A DNA stretch of 64,000 nt from Costus lasius. Lineage: Eukaryota; Streptophyta; Magnoliopsida; Zingiberales; Costaceae. Positions 10,483 to 21,506 of this stretch are shown one piece after another. The position numbers and the translations under genes are program-made. How positions within the stretch are numbered: the first letter of the stretch is position 1; each line of letters begins with the position of its first letter. Where the stretch lies: assembly GCA_027563935.2 (NCBI GenBank), contig CM050451.1, forward strand, positions 26,985,565 through 27,049,564, read 5' to 3'. The notes beneath the pieces are model-generated. The model searched no databases, had not been told where the DNA came from, and saw nothing but the letters and a program-made list of their open reading frames with translations.

Positions 10483-12086
10483 TTAAGTAACTTCACTCGA
10501 AGTATTTCCATTATCATGCATTGAATTGTTAATCCCTCGGCAATACAACAGTTGTCGCTGAAGGCTTTGCACAAGCTCATTGAGCTGTTGAATGTTCTTT
10601 TCTTGAGACAATATTATCTGGAAACAAGTAAGAGCATTGAGCACGATCAGATGCAGAGCCTGCTATTTCATCGGACTTGATTCAATAGATTCAACTAAGA
10701 AGGGATTGAAAAAGATCACTTGCATGGATCACTGTAAACTCTTGGGCTTTCTTCGTACGTGTACGAAGGAAAAAAATAAAAATTATAGAAAATGAGGTCT
10801 TTTTCATCTTTCTATCTGCTGATTTAAACTTTTGTAACTGATTCATCAAGCTTGTATCAATATGCTTTAAAGTATACAGAATAACTATGAAAGACTAATG
10901 GATATGCTATTTTTTAACTAGAAGCTGTAGCATTTGCTATGCAGATAACAATTAATGCCAAAGAGAACTAAAGAGATGAAGGAAACACAATTAAAGCTTA
11001 GACAAAAGTAATAACTCTTCTGGCTAGGAATGTACTGAAATTATATGCGATGTAATATATACAACTAGGAAAGTAAGATATTCGGTACAACATAGAGTAC
11101 ATTAACTAGGTCAACTAATATGTTAAATGAAACAGGGGTTACTGTACGACAAACATGTTGTATGAGATCAATCATTGGAGATTAGAGATTGCACAGATTT
11201 TAATGACAGAATTGGGACAATTAATCATTGAGAAATCCTACTCAAGTAAGCGATACAACAACAATAAGATCAACAATTAGGAATGGACAATTACCAGTTT
11301 GCGAGCAATCATGGTAATCTTGAAGATTGCAGAAAAAGTCATGTTTAAGTGAAACTAATTCCATGACATTATTCCTGAGAATGGAAAGAGAGTTTTTTGC
11401 TGACGAGCAGTAATGTAGCAAACTTTCACAACCATCTAAATAACTCACAACAACCCTCCAAGTTTGACACCCAATTCCTCCTAGATTTAGAAAATCAAGC
11501 AGTATAGCAACTTGCCCTAAAATCAACCATTAATATTGGAATGCATAAGAAATCTTTTGCATAAACATGCAATATCAGCACTCGGACTCTTTAATATTTC
11601 TTTTAACGGAAGATGAACCAAGAGACAAAATTACAAGTTGTCGAGTAAATTGATGGCACTAGTCATTTTGCTTCCATCACAAGTGGCAACGCTAAAGACA
11701 AAAAGAATCATGAATAAATCTACAAGTAGAAGGTGAGGAAATCCTTGTGAACTAATCTCCAGCAATTCTTAGGATTATGTGTGACGAAAATAGAGCGGCT
11801 TCCGTGCTTTAACATGGGATAATAAAAGCAAATTTCTCCATGTAAACCAGCAAACAAAGGAACTTCATTCAGTAGCCAACAAACTTGATCCACATAGTAG
11901 AGAGAGAGAGAGAGGCCCGCTTACCTTTTCTTTCACCACCCCTTCATTGTCTAGCATCCGCTGCTTCCTTCGCGAAACCATGGAACTTGCTTCAGCTTCA
12001 ATCACGACCTGTTGCTTCTGCTCAAACTGCGATGTGATGATGAGCAACAAAAGTAGAGAAACAAGCATGATGGGTCTTGAAAACAT
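10483..12086 (-). CDS. Small membrane/secreted protein of unknown function, 98 aa
   Basis: Two coding exons: 11925-12086 (54 codons) and 10483-10617 (45 codons including TAA), with a GT-AG intron of 1307 bp. The donor is AAAG|GTAAGC and the acceptor TTTCCAG|ATA. Residues 6-19 form a hydrophobic stretch (IMLVSLLLLLIITS) that could be a signal peptide or membrane anchor. Residues 55-77 (IILSQEKNIQQLNELVQSL and following) are helical with heptad-like leucines, followed by a polar tail. A CAG acceptor 20 bp upstream of the ATG (12107-12109) implies a spliced 5' UTR. The layout matches a small uncharacterised plant family I recall only in outline; I assign no function. The exon junction falls between complete codons, which supports the model. 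Confidence 0.75.
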
Positions 12087-12670
12087 CGTAAAAGCTAGTA
12101 GAACTCCTGCAAACAAGTTATGCCCAAATCAACAAAAAAAAATCAACCTTAAAATCTTTGAATCCAAGAACGAATCGGAAGACAGATCACGATGAGGTGA
12201 GCAAAATAAAAGTGCCAAAAACTTGTTAAAGCGCTTCCCGTGATTTACAGAACAAAAATTCAAGGCAAAATCTTGCCAATTTTTCCAACGTACAGCGTTA
12301 TTATCGAAGGAGTAGACCGAAAAAGAGCAACGAATCACGGAGATGAACATGCGAGGGCGTGGAATCAGTGTTCCTTTTCATGGACCGATGATAACCTCGG
12401 CCTCCGGCTTGCCGCCAGAAGAGTAGCGTTCGCGCCTGCAATAAATGGGGCGGGGGCGACGAAATTTGTGGTTGGACTTGTGGATGGTTGGAAACGACGC
12501 ACAGGGGTTTAAGCTCTTAAACAAGCTCAACTGCTCGACAGGATGGTGTCGAACGCCTGAAGCCTCTCTCTCTCTCGCGATCGCGCTGCCCGTTGTGGCA
12601 TGGCATTAAGTCACGACAGGCTGTTTGATGCCGACACCGCTATCGGTATTGGCCACGTATGGACTAGTCC
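12087..12670 (-). promoter_or_regulatory. Upstream region of the 98-aa gene
   Basis: Probably holds a non-coding first exon, because an acceptor TTTGCAG precedes the coding exon. CT/GA-rich tracts and CGCGATCGCG near 12563-12590 fit a plant promoter. I could not place the TATA box or transcription start. Open frames here are short and carry no domain. Confidence 0.35.
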
Positions 12671-12746
12671 GTTGATCTGAATATACGATATGTTTCAATT
12701 TCGTCTTAACTGTCAGTCCGGTCTGCCCCCCGTTCCGGAATTGACC

Positions 12747-13901
12747 ACACATGGTATCAGGTCTGGTTTGGTCCGATTCAGCCCAAAGACCACCAGGCCA
12801 AGAGGTGGCCTAAGCCCATGCGAGGAAATCATCCAAAGCCTGAAATCTGAGTCAACATCCAATCAACCTAGAAATCAGAACGCGAAGCCGAGACGCGGGC
12901 GGCGTCTTCATCTCTTCGGATGCGAGCTTCTCGGAGCCGACGACGAGCGCAGGCATGAAGCTCCCCGAAGACGTGGGCGACACCGGCGAAAGATTCGGAC
13001 GCGAGGCAATGGAAGCATGGTCGGACGTGGGAGACGCGGTGCTCGCGGACACGATCAACGCGGATGGCGGCGAGGATCCGATTCTTACGGAAGATGCGGC
13101 GCGAGAATGGGTCTTTAGCGATGGACGCGGACGATGGACTCGGTGCGTGAAGAGTGGACGACGAGGTCCACGAGGGCAGCAGCTCTTCCCCTTTATAACT
13201 CGAAGCAGGGGCGACGAGGAGGGGGCGCAGAGAGGCGACACCACAGAGCCAGAGGGCGGGAGCACCACCACTGGCGACGGAGCGCCGTCGCCCCGTCCAG
13301 GGCAGAGGCCCTGATGCCGGTACCAGAGGGTACCGATGCCACCAGGGGGCGAGGTTCCGGCGAGTGCGCCGACGAGAGAGTGAGTGAGTAGTGAGGTCTA
13401 AGAGAGTTTGTAACCGGCAGCGGTCGGCGAGGGAGGGACGGGGGCGTCGGCCAGAGGGCCGACGACGTGAGGAGAGGTTGAAGACGTGAGCGCAGCGGCG
13501 CTCGGTGGAGGAAACGACGCAGCGGCGTCGTGTATCGCGAGGTTGAAGACGAAGCACAGGCACGTGCTTCGAGGTGGAGTCAACGATCGAGAGCGATCAA
13601 CAGCAGAAATCGAAATGCAATTTCGATTTCACGAGCTAACGCGAGCAAGACGTCGGCAGACGAAATTCGGCGCGGCGATTTCGATTTGGAGCTGACTTCG
13701 TGCCGACATCAGCAGGAGCGTAATTTTGACTGTGGTCAAAATCAGCGAAGGTAATTGGTGATTTGGGGTTTTCCGTTAGTTTCTTGATTTGGGGAAAGAA
13801 ATTGGCCAGAAACCCTAGCGAGTTCACGCATCCGGTGTTCCACCGGACGACCCTAAGACAGCGGTTAAGCACCATTTTGGGGTTGATCCCACCGGGGCGT
13901 G
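12747..13901. repeat. GC/CpG-rich tandem unit 1 (1155 bp)
   Basis: Begins ACACATGGTATCAGG, in which TGGTATCAG resembles the start of a methionine-initiator primer-binding site. It continues with GTGGCCTAAGCCCATGC, a long CpG-rich middle, a TATA-like CTTTATAA near 13191, then TTTTGAC..GTCAAAAT near 13725, and ends GGGGCGTGAC. Many overlapping open frames on both strands (12690-13754) follow from the low stop density of GC-rich DNA and lack domains, so none is called. It is probably derived from an LTR-type element. Confidence 0.65.
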
Positions 13902-15155
13902 ACACATGGACTATGCCGTTTGTCAAGCCGAATCCTGCAGGCCTGGGTTAAAATCAACTAGGTTGGGCGGTGGCCCAAGCCCACGCCGCACAATCAAAGA
14001 CGGAGCTCGATTCGGAGAACGCGATTAGTCAAAATCCGATTTTGACCAAGCTTCCGCGACGACACAAGCTTTAGCGGGATCTTCGGACGCATGTTCAGCG
14101 CAGGGGTCGGAGGCGGCGTCTTCGACGCTACTCGCGGAGGAAGCGGACGCGTGCAGCATCGACACCCACGACTCCTGCATGAGAACCGGATGTGGACGGC
14201 GAGCTGGGGGTCTCGAGAGGCGATGCGGACGCGAGACGGATGGCTCGGCCGGACGCGGAGAAGGTGGCGAGCGGGTCTTCCGGAGACGTCGACAAGGAGG
14301 CTAAATCTGGCGTGGACGCAGACGATTCCCTCGGACACAAACGACGCGAAGGACGCAGAGCGGCGTTGTCTTCGGCAGCTGCTCGAGTGGAGGATGCGGA
14401 CGGCGACCGAGTTCGGCGCTGAGCAAAGGCAAGTGCCCCTGCCCTATAAGAGTCCGACGAGCGGACGAGGTAGGGATACGGAGGGAGCTTGAGAAGACGA
14501 GCTGAGAAGATCCTACGAGCGAAAGAAGATCCAGAGGGAGATCGAGGAACTGCGAGTAGAGGAAAGAGAGAGTGTGCCGGCGACGACGAGCGTCGTGGCG
14601 GTGAGGGAGAGTCCTGTGAGTCGGCGGTGACGCGAGCGAGAGAGACGCAAGGGAGGTGTTTTGAGGTGTTTATTCGTGAGTTGAATAAAAGGAATTTTCC
14701 CCTTCTATCTTCGTCCTCTCCGGCGATGTTATTCCCTATTCCGACCTGTTCGCGCGAGTTCCTTCACCTTCGACAACAACAGCGTAGGCGGCGCTTCCGG
14801 TGACGAAGGAGGCGGCAAGGCCTCTCCCTGCCATCACGCCCTTCTTCTCCGGCGACGAGAACGGACGCGAGCGGCGTCGTTCTCGCGAAGAAGACGAAGC
14901 TCGAACGAGTCGAGTGTTCGTTTCGAGGCGGTCAACGCAGTCAACTTGAGATCGAAATCGCAGCGGCGATTTCGAATTGGCAGCTGACGTGAGGGTGTCG
15001 TCAGCGGAACCAAATCGAGCGGCGAATTTGGAGTTTGCGCGATTGTGTTAATTTTGACTACGGTCAAAATTAATTTTAGGGCGTGGATTTGGGGCTGAAA
15101 TTAGGGATTTGGCACACAGTGCTAGGTTTCCCGGAGAACGATTCACCACGGCGTG
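13902..15155. repeat. GC/CpG-rich tandem unit 2 (1254 bp)
   Basis: A diverged copy of unit 1 with the same landmarks in the same order: ACACATGG at the start, GGTGGCCCAAGCCCACGC, CCTATAAG near 14443, CGGCGATTTCGA-type motifs, TTTTGACTACGGTCAAAAT at 15052, and GGCGTGAC at the end. As in unit 1, its open frames (for example 14091-14803) have no recognisable protein features. Confidence 0.65.
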
Positions 15156-15206
15156 ACACAGTTGATCTGAATATACAGTATGTTTCTATTGCAGCAATTA
15201 ACTGAT

Positions 15207-16075
15207 AAATGATTTGGTGTTCGATACAGGCAAAGGCTAACGCACTAAAAAGATTTGAGGTTTATATGAGTTGGATCTCGTTTGGGCAGTAGGCAAGTTC
15301 TTGCTACCTTTAAAGTGGATACTGGAAGGGGAAGTATCATTCAAATCACTTGTGCACTCAATGACTTACGGTTTATTTCTTTGGAAGGAAAAGGGGAGGA
15401 AAGAAATAAAATAATTTTTTTTCTTGGTTTCTTTGGAAGGAAAGAGGATGAAGGGTTTTGTTTTGTTTCTGCCCAATTCGGGAAGAAAAGACAAAGGAAA
15501 ACTTTTGCCTCTGTACGCCTGCTCACCATTTTCTATGCCTACCTCTATCTCCCTCTCTTGCCAACCATCTCTCCGACAGCATCCCAACCTCCCTCCCCTC
15601 CCTCCTATGCCTAGCTGCCTACCTCCCCACTTCCCTCCCCGACATCGCCGCCCCGTTCTCTTGCTTCCCCATCCTCTCCCTTGGCCTGCCCCCTCCTCCT
15701 CGCCTCCCTCTTCGGTGTCCCTACTCCCTCCTCCACACCTTCCATGCCTCGTTGCCTCATTATCTCGTCATCACCTCCAGTGCCTCCCGCATCTCTTGCA
15801 CCTCACCCCGCCTCCAACGTCTCCCACATCTCTCGTGCCTCGCTACCGCCTCCCAAGCCTCATCGGTGCCTCCTACATCTCCTGCACTGTGCTTCACCGC
15901 CTCCTCCCATGCCTCACTGCCGCCTCTCGAGTCTCACCACTGCTGCCTCCCGAGTCTCGCCGCTACCGCCTCCCCTTCCCTTCTTCCCTTGCACGCACGT
16001 AGCAGGGTCACATGAAATTCGTATGACTGTTCTTTTCTCCTTCTTATTTTTCTTTCCTTTCCCCTAAACACTCCA
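15207..16075. repeat. C-rich low-complexity dispersed repeat, copy 2
   Basis: Purine-rich start (TTTCTTTGGAAGGAAA at 15378 and again near 15429), then a CCTCC/CTGCC/CCTCGC-rich run to about 15990. This layout parallels 8384-9170. Long Pro/Ser/Leu-rich frames (15424-16067) are composition artefacts without domains. Confidence 0.5.
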
Positions 16076-16462
16076 TTCAAGTACTCGGTGAGTCATGGCC
16101 ACTCAAATCCCAAGGTACTTAGTAGATTAGGACCAGTTGATCAAGATGCTTAATGAGTGGAAGTGTGATGGTTGATCAAGCGTCAGTGAAGCTAATAATT
16201 GCTATGAGAGTGCAAGATGACAAAGAGAAAAGCTCCATCTATTCTTTTACTTGGCTTTGATTGATTGATAATTGAACTAATTAGATTATTTAACAATCAA
16301 TAAGATAAGGCTTCTAATAAAATTTTTATAGATAAAATTTATTATTTCTTAGTTAGTATTGAATCTCATACACAGTAGTTATATTAGTCTTGATGCATAA
16401 TTTTATTATACTTGTATGTTACTATGATTAAATACACAATGATTAAATACACATGATTTATC

Positions 16463-16586
16463 ACAAAGAGAAAAAGGTATCGATGTTTTGGATGGTTTGA
16501 GGTCCCAGTTTATAGTACAATGGGACAAAGAGAAGAAGGTATCGATGTTTTGGATGGTTTGAGGTCCCAGTTTATAGTACAATGGG
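16463..16586. repeat. 62-bp tandem duplication
   Basis: A unit beginning ACAAAGAGAA and ending ACAATGGG is present twice (16463-16524 and 16525-16586). Only one base difference is visible. Confidence 0.92.
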
Positions 16587-16906
16587 ACTCATAGCACATG
16601 GTGGTGTATGTTTCACCACATAGGTGTGGTTCTCCACCACATAATGTATTTTAGGGTGATGACCTAGTGCTAGGGGTAAGGATAAAAAGATATATTATGA
16701 TGTGTTAGTTTTGTTAGATATTGAGCCATGCATTTGAAATTTTGATGTATTAGTAGTGTTATGTATTAATGTAAAGTTTGATTGCATGCTCTAATGTAAA
16801 TATTATAAATTAAATGATTTTTTTAGCAATTAGACTTATGTTAGTGTTCATACACTATGGTATTAGAAAAGGTTGTTATATTTTGGTTGTATATCAAGGT
16901 GTAACA
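16587..16906 (+). repeat. Decayed LTR end (tentative)
   Basis: Sequence preceding GTAACA at 16901-16906, immediately before a primer-binding-site-like motif. It contains ATATATTATGATGTG and AT-rich segments. I cannot place its left end. Confidence 0.3.
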
Positions 16907-16910
16907 AAGT

Positions 16911-16921
16911 TGGTATCAAAG
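16911..16921 (+). other. Primer-binding-site-like motif
   Basis: TGGTATCAAAG differs at one base from TGGTATCAGAG, the complement of the plant initiator Met tRNA 3' end used by many LTR elements. It follows GTAACA by 4 bases. It suggests that the hAT element at 17862 landed inside an old LTR retrotransposon. Confidence 0.45.
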
Positions 16922-17853
16922 TTGTTCAAGGCTTAGGAGAATCTAAACTTGAACCTAGTGTTGGGAGTATAGGACATGAGTCAAACAACTAAGAATTAGG
17001 CTCTTGTTTATGAATAATTGATATTACGATAAGAATACACCTATGAACATATTCTGAATTGAACATGATTATGAATTTGGCATATAAGGTTATGACAAGA
17101 TACACATAGGAAATAATATATACATGATATTAATACATGACATAGGCATGAGATAAACATGATACTTGAACATAAAATACTTATGATATTTGAAACATTA
17201 TGCAAAGGACAATGTCTTGATTATCAAAGTGGGGCAGTAGAAATGCAACATTAATAGCCTATGATTGAATTATGTCAAATTATTTTTGAAATATTGTCAT
17301 ACTTAGTTTGATTTAATTTTTCATGATATAATCTAACAATAGTCAATTATAGAAATTTAATTGATGTACCTGAAATTTGATGTTAATTGAAAAGTGAATT
17401 TATTAGATTTACATGAAATTTAACATTTGATAAAAAAAAATAATTATGGACATTGATATTGATAAACAATTTTAGATATGTGACTTGTTTTTATAATTTT
17501 GTTAATTATTTTGACTTTTGAATAAGGATTGACTTTTGTTAGTCATGTAAAAGAAAGATAAGAATTGACTGACTCTATGATTGTTCTAGTCTAAGTTGAA
17601 AATGATATAGTATGACTAGTTTAAAACATTATAATTTTATAATCACACTCAGTTTATGGTTGTGGTTGATGACCACTTTTACCATGTTTGTGACATTATT
17701 ATCACTCTAGTTATGTTAGTGATCTAATGATCACTCTGATTATGATAATGATCTAAGGATCACTCTAGTATATCTTGGTGAGTATTGCTTACATCAGTTA
17801 TAATTATATGATCTTGTCTAGTTCTTATCTTATGATCATAATCTATCATGATG
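16922..17853. other. AT-rich region, target of the hAT insertion
   Basis: No gene seen. ATGATC, TGATCACT and GATCTAAGGATCACTC motifs recur at 17690-17770 and again beyond the hAT element at 21590-21800, so one repetitive tract appears to have been split by the insertion. Confidence 0.5.
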
Positions 17854-18429
17854 TTTGTTACTAGAGGTGGCCATGGGCCGTGCCCGGGCCGGCCCGGGCC
17901 TGGGCCCGCCTCGGCCCAGTTCGTGGCGGGCCGTGCCTGGCACGGCCGGTTTCAAATCGTGCCGTGCCAGGCACGGCACGGTGGAAAATTTCTTCGGCCC
18001 GGCACGGCCCGTGGCCCGATTAGGCGTGCCGGCACAGGCATGGTTCCGCCGGAGAGTGAGCACGGATCCGGCACACGGGCCAAATACGGCCCAACGGGCC
18101 AAATGAGAAATGCGGGCCGTGTTTGGCCCGTCCCGATTGTGGCCCATGGGCCAAAGTTGGCCCACGGGCCGATTGTGGCACGCTGGCCAAAGTCGGCCCA
18201 CGGGCCGATTGTGGCCCGTGGGCCGACTTTGGCCCGCGTGCCAAATTTAAAAAAAATAAATTAATTGAATAAGTAAATTATTACTTAATTAAAATATATA
18301 AAATATGAAAAAATAAAAAAATTGAGAAATTGAGAATGTATATTGTTAAAATTTTATATATTTTAGATCGGACCCATTACAGGCTGCCTACGTACCCCAC
18401 TCAAAGGAGGAATCAGGTCTACGTAGTTC

Positions 18430-18475
18430 TCTTTTTACAACTCTTTTTACAACTCTTTCTACAACTCTTTTATAA
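18430..18475. repeat. Short CTCTTTTTACAA tandem repeat
   Basis: About four imperfect copies of CTCTTTTTACAA lie in the 3' non-coding part of the hAT element, between the transposase stop and the subterminal repeats. Confidence 0.7.
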
Positions 18476-18503
18476 TTTTTTTTATAATTATTTATTACAA
18501 CGT

Positions 18504-20639
18504 TTATCCATTGTTGCTTCCGCTTGTACTTCCAAGACTTTGTTCATCATCATCCGATGAAGTTGAATGACCACCTTTATCTTGAAGACGATCTTCAGCA
18601 TCTAGCCAATCTTTAAGACAAATACACATTTCCACGCTTGCTTCGTTCATTCGGCTTCGCTTCTCGTCCAGCACCCTGCCGCCTGCACTAAAACAAGACT
18701 CCGATGCTACAGTAGACACTGGAGGAGTTAGTAGATCACGTGCCATGGCAGAAACCACAGGATATGATTTTCCTTGTGATCTCCACCATGATAAAATATC
18801 AAAATTATCTATTTGTTCTTCTGTGAGTAAAGATGTATGATTATTTTCTAAAAAAAAATTAATTCATTAAAATTACTAGATCGACTTGTTGATGTTCCTT
18901 TTCTATTTAAAATTGTGCGTATTCTTCCTGTAATATTTTTACTACTAGTAGATACATTAGTTTTAGAGGATGTTGGATTCATTGTATTTCCAAATTTTAA
19001 ATTATAAACATTATACATTTCATCTAATAAGGTAGAAACTTCATTTTTTTTCTCATCTACTCCTTCAAGTTCCATATTTTTATAATATTCATCTAATAAA
19101 ATATGAACACCCTCTAATTTTAATCTAAGATCCATAATTGAAGCTAAACAATATAAAGGAGATATATTTTTCCAATATTTTTTAAATTTTGTTTCCATTT
19201 TAAAAATTACTTGAAAAACATTTTCATCATGTCTATATTGAGAAAAAATTTCACTAATTAAAACTAAATGTTCTAAAATTAAACATAATGTAGGATAATA
19301 AACACCAGATAAATGAGTGCTAGCATTATAAAAAATTTCTAAAATATTATGTAATAACTTTGCTTTATCCCAATCATTTTTTTCAATATTTCCGTCAGGC
19401 ATTCTTTCATTATAAAATAATGTAAGAGGATCCTTAAATGGAAAACATATTGTTAGCATATCATAAGTAGAATTCCATCATGTTTTAATATCAAGTTTAA
19501 ATTTTTTATATGACAAACCATAAGATTTACATGTTTGTCTAAAATCTTGATTTCTAGAAGTAGAAGAAGTAACAAATCTAACAGCATTTCTTAATTTAGT
19601 TACATGTTCATCTACTTCTCTTATTTCATCTTGAACACATAAGTTTAGAATATGACATGCACATCGTATATGAAAAAAAGCACCATTAAATATTGGATTT
19701 AACAATCTTTTTAATTTATCAATTGCACTATCATTATTACTTGCATTATCAAAACTAATTGAAAAAATTTTATTAATTATATTATATGAATGTAAAATGC
19801 TATGAAATTGTCTAACTATAGCATTTGCAGTATGAGGATATTCAAACATTTTAAATGCAATAATTTTTTTTTGTATAAAAAAATTCACTATCTATCCAAT
19901 GTGCCGTAATACACATGTATGACTGATCAGAATGATTACTGGTCCAAATATCAGATGTTAAAGAAATACAAGAAGTTAATGTAATTAAAGCTTGTAAAAG
20001 ATTAGTTTTATATTCAGAAAAAAATTTTATAGCATCCCTACGCATGGTTTGTCTACTTACTTTTTTATATTTAGGTTGTAGTGATTTATGTATAAATTTT
20101 TCAAATTTATAATTTTCTGCTAAAGAAAATGGTTGTTCATCCCAAACAATAAATTTAGCTAATTATTTTCTAAGAAATTCAGTAGAATAATTAAAAACTT
20201 CAAAAGAACTAGAGGAAAGATTTAGAGTTGCCTGTGCACGATCGATTTGAGTTTGATGGCTTTTGATGTGGCGAGTCAAATGACCAGTTCCATCCGATGA
20301 TTTGCAAGTCAAGACTTTTTTGCACTTCTTGCAGCTGGCTCTTTCTTCGCCGTTAATCATCACCACATCAAAGCTCTTCCAAACGTCGCTCGTGCGTTTT
20401 CTTGAGCCCGACACAGTAGACTCGTGAGGGTTTGCACTGCATCCCTCCTCTCCCTGCGTAGTGTTAGTAGGCTCAAATTCACTATGATCTTGTTGTTGTT
20501 GATTTGGGTCGTAAGGCGGAGGGTTGGCATCTTGATCTTGATCGGGTGGCATAACGGGGTTAGTTGTCCCCATTAGCTCCTGTTGTATTGCCCCAAGCTC
20601 CCATGGCAAAAGATCCCATGTATTGTTAAATCCCGCCAT
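18504..20639 (-). pseudogene. hAT transposase, disrupted
   Basis: The reading begins at the ATG 20639-20637. Residues 103-128 form a BED zinc finger (Cys103, Cys106, then histidines at 120-128 in GHLTRHIKSH). A TAA at 20163-20165 interrupts the frame, which then continues through VWDEQPFSLAENYKFEKF. Next come the hAT core pieces LTSDIWTS, FSISFDNASNND and IRCACHILNLCVQD. The C terminus carries the dimerisation motif ASESCFSAGGRVLD. Four breaks are visible: the TAA, a frameshift in an A/T run near 19875, a TGA at about 19478, and a frameshift in the T run near 18850. A slightly longer or spliced 5' end cannot be excluded. Confidence 0.92.
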
Positions 20640-21506
20640 TAATTCTACATATAATATTAAAAGTTAGCCAAAAAATTTATAAAATAAGATTAAATACTTA
20701 CTAATAATAAATTATACATTAAAAAATTACCTTATCACGTGTTTGAAGATCGCTTAGTAAGAACTAAGAAGTTAAGGTTTCAGCCTTCAACAACCTTAAC
20801 TTAAACATAATTATGAAAAAAAATTTATATTAAAATAATTTAAATTTAAGTACAATTACATTATAAAAGACTAAAAGTAAATTAATTTACTACTTACTTG
20901 ATCTTCTCCACGTGACTAGACCGAGTGAGCTTTGAAATCTTGATGGCTAATTGAAACTCAAGACTTAGAAAAGAGATTAAGAGAGTATTAAGAGAGAATA
21001 AGAAATTAATCCAAAGTTAATTGGAAACTTGTGTGAAGAAATGAGAGGGTTGGGGGGTCAATTTATAGGGATGAATTGGGTATAAATTTACATATTTATC
21101 CCCTATTTTTAATTATTAAAAGGGGCTAAAATGGTAATTTTATAACATAAAGACAATTATATCCCTAACTTTTAAATTTTTTCAAACCGTTATAGGGCTA
21201 TTTGGGTAAAAACGCATGCTAAATTCAAATTTTCGAACGTTGCCGCCCAAATGATTCGTGCCGTGCCCGTGCCGGCCCGCGTGCCGTGCCAGCGTGCCGT
21301 GCCCGTGCCGGCCCGTGTCGTGCCCGGCCCGCGTGCCGTGCCCGTGCCGGCCCGTGTCGTGCCTGGCCCGGCACGCGGGCCGTGCCGAGCACGGGTCCGT
21401 GCCGTGCACGGCTCGGCACGCCTACGGGCCGTGCCTGGCCCGGCCCACGGGCCGCGAACCTTCGGCCCAGCACGACTCGAGCCCGTTGGCCACCTCTATT
21501 TGTTAC

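Larger units (their letters stand above)
12671..15206. repeat. 30-bp direct repeat flanking the GC-rich block
   Basis: GTTGATCTGAATATAC, followed by TATGTTTC-x-ATT, occurs at 12671 and again at 15161. Similarity continues weakly to TTAACTG. The copies differ by a few bases. They bracket the two GC-rich units, so the block looks like an insertion or unequal-crossover product. At about 30 bp they are too long for an ordinary transposon target duplication. Confidence 0.7.
17862..21498 (-). mobile_element. Complete-ended hAT transposon, 3637 bp
   Basis: The terminal inverted repeats begin TAGAGGTGGCCA at both ends, followed by imperfect GGGC. About 370 bp at the left end and 260 bp at the right end are dense arrays of GGCCCG/CGGGCC/GGCACGG motifs in both orientations. 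Such subterminal repeats are the usual transposase-binding regions of hAT elements. The transposase gene lies between them on the minus strand and is broken. The identical target duplication means the ends moved as one unit. The element is now non-autonomous unless a working transposase exists elsewhere. Confidence 0.96.
17854..21506. repeat. 8-bp target-site duplication of the hAT element
   Basis: TTTGTTAC occurs at 17854-17861 and again at 21499-21506, immediately outside the element ends, and is identical in both copies. Eight base pairs is the diagnostic length for hAT transposition. Confidence 0.97.

Noticed and set aside
12690..14803. Many overlapping long open frames on both strands (up to 231 codons)
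   Set aside because: They lie in GC-rich tandem units where stops are rare, have Arg/Ser/Gly-rich composition, no domain, and no agreement between the two units.
15424..16067. Pro/Ser/Leu-rich frames of 128-192 codons
   Set aside because: Three overlapping frames with the same low-complexity composition, no start context and no domain.
17836..18264. Open frames in the GGCCCG arrays at both hAT ends
   Set aside because: They are translations of subterminal repeats; every frame is open because of the repeat composition.
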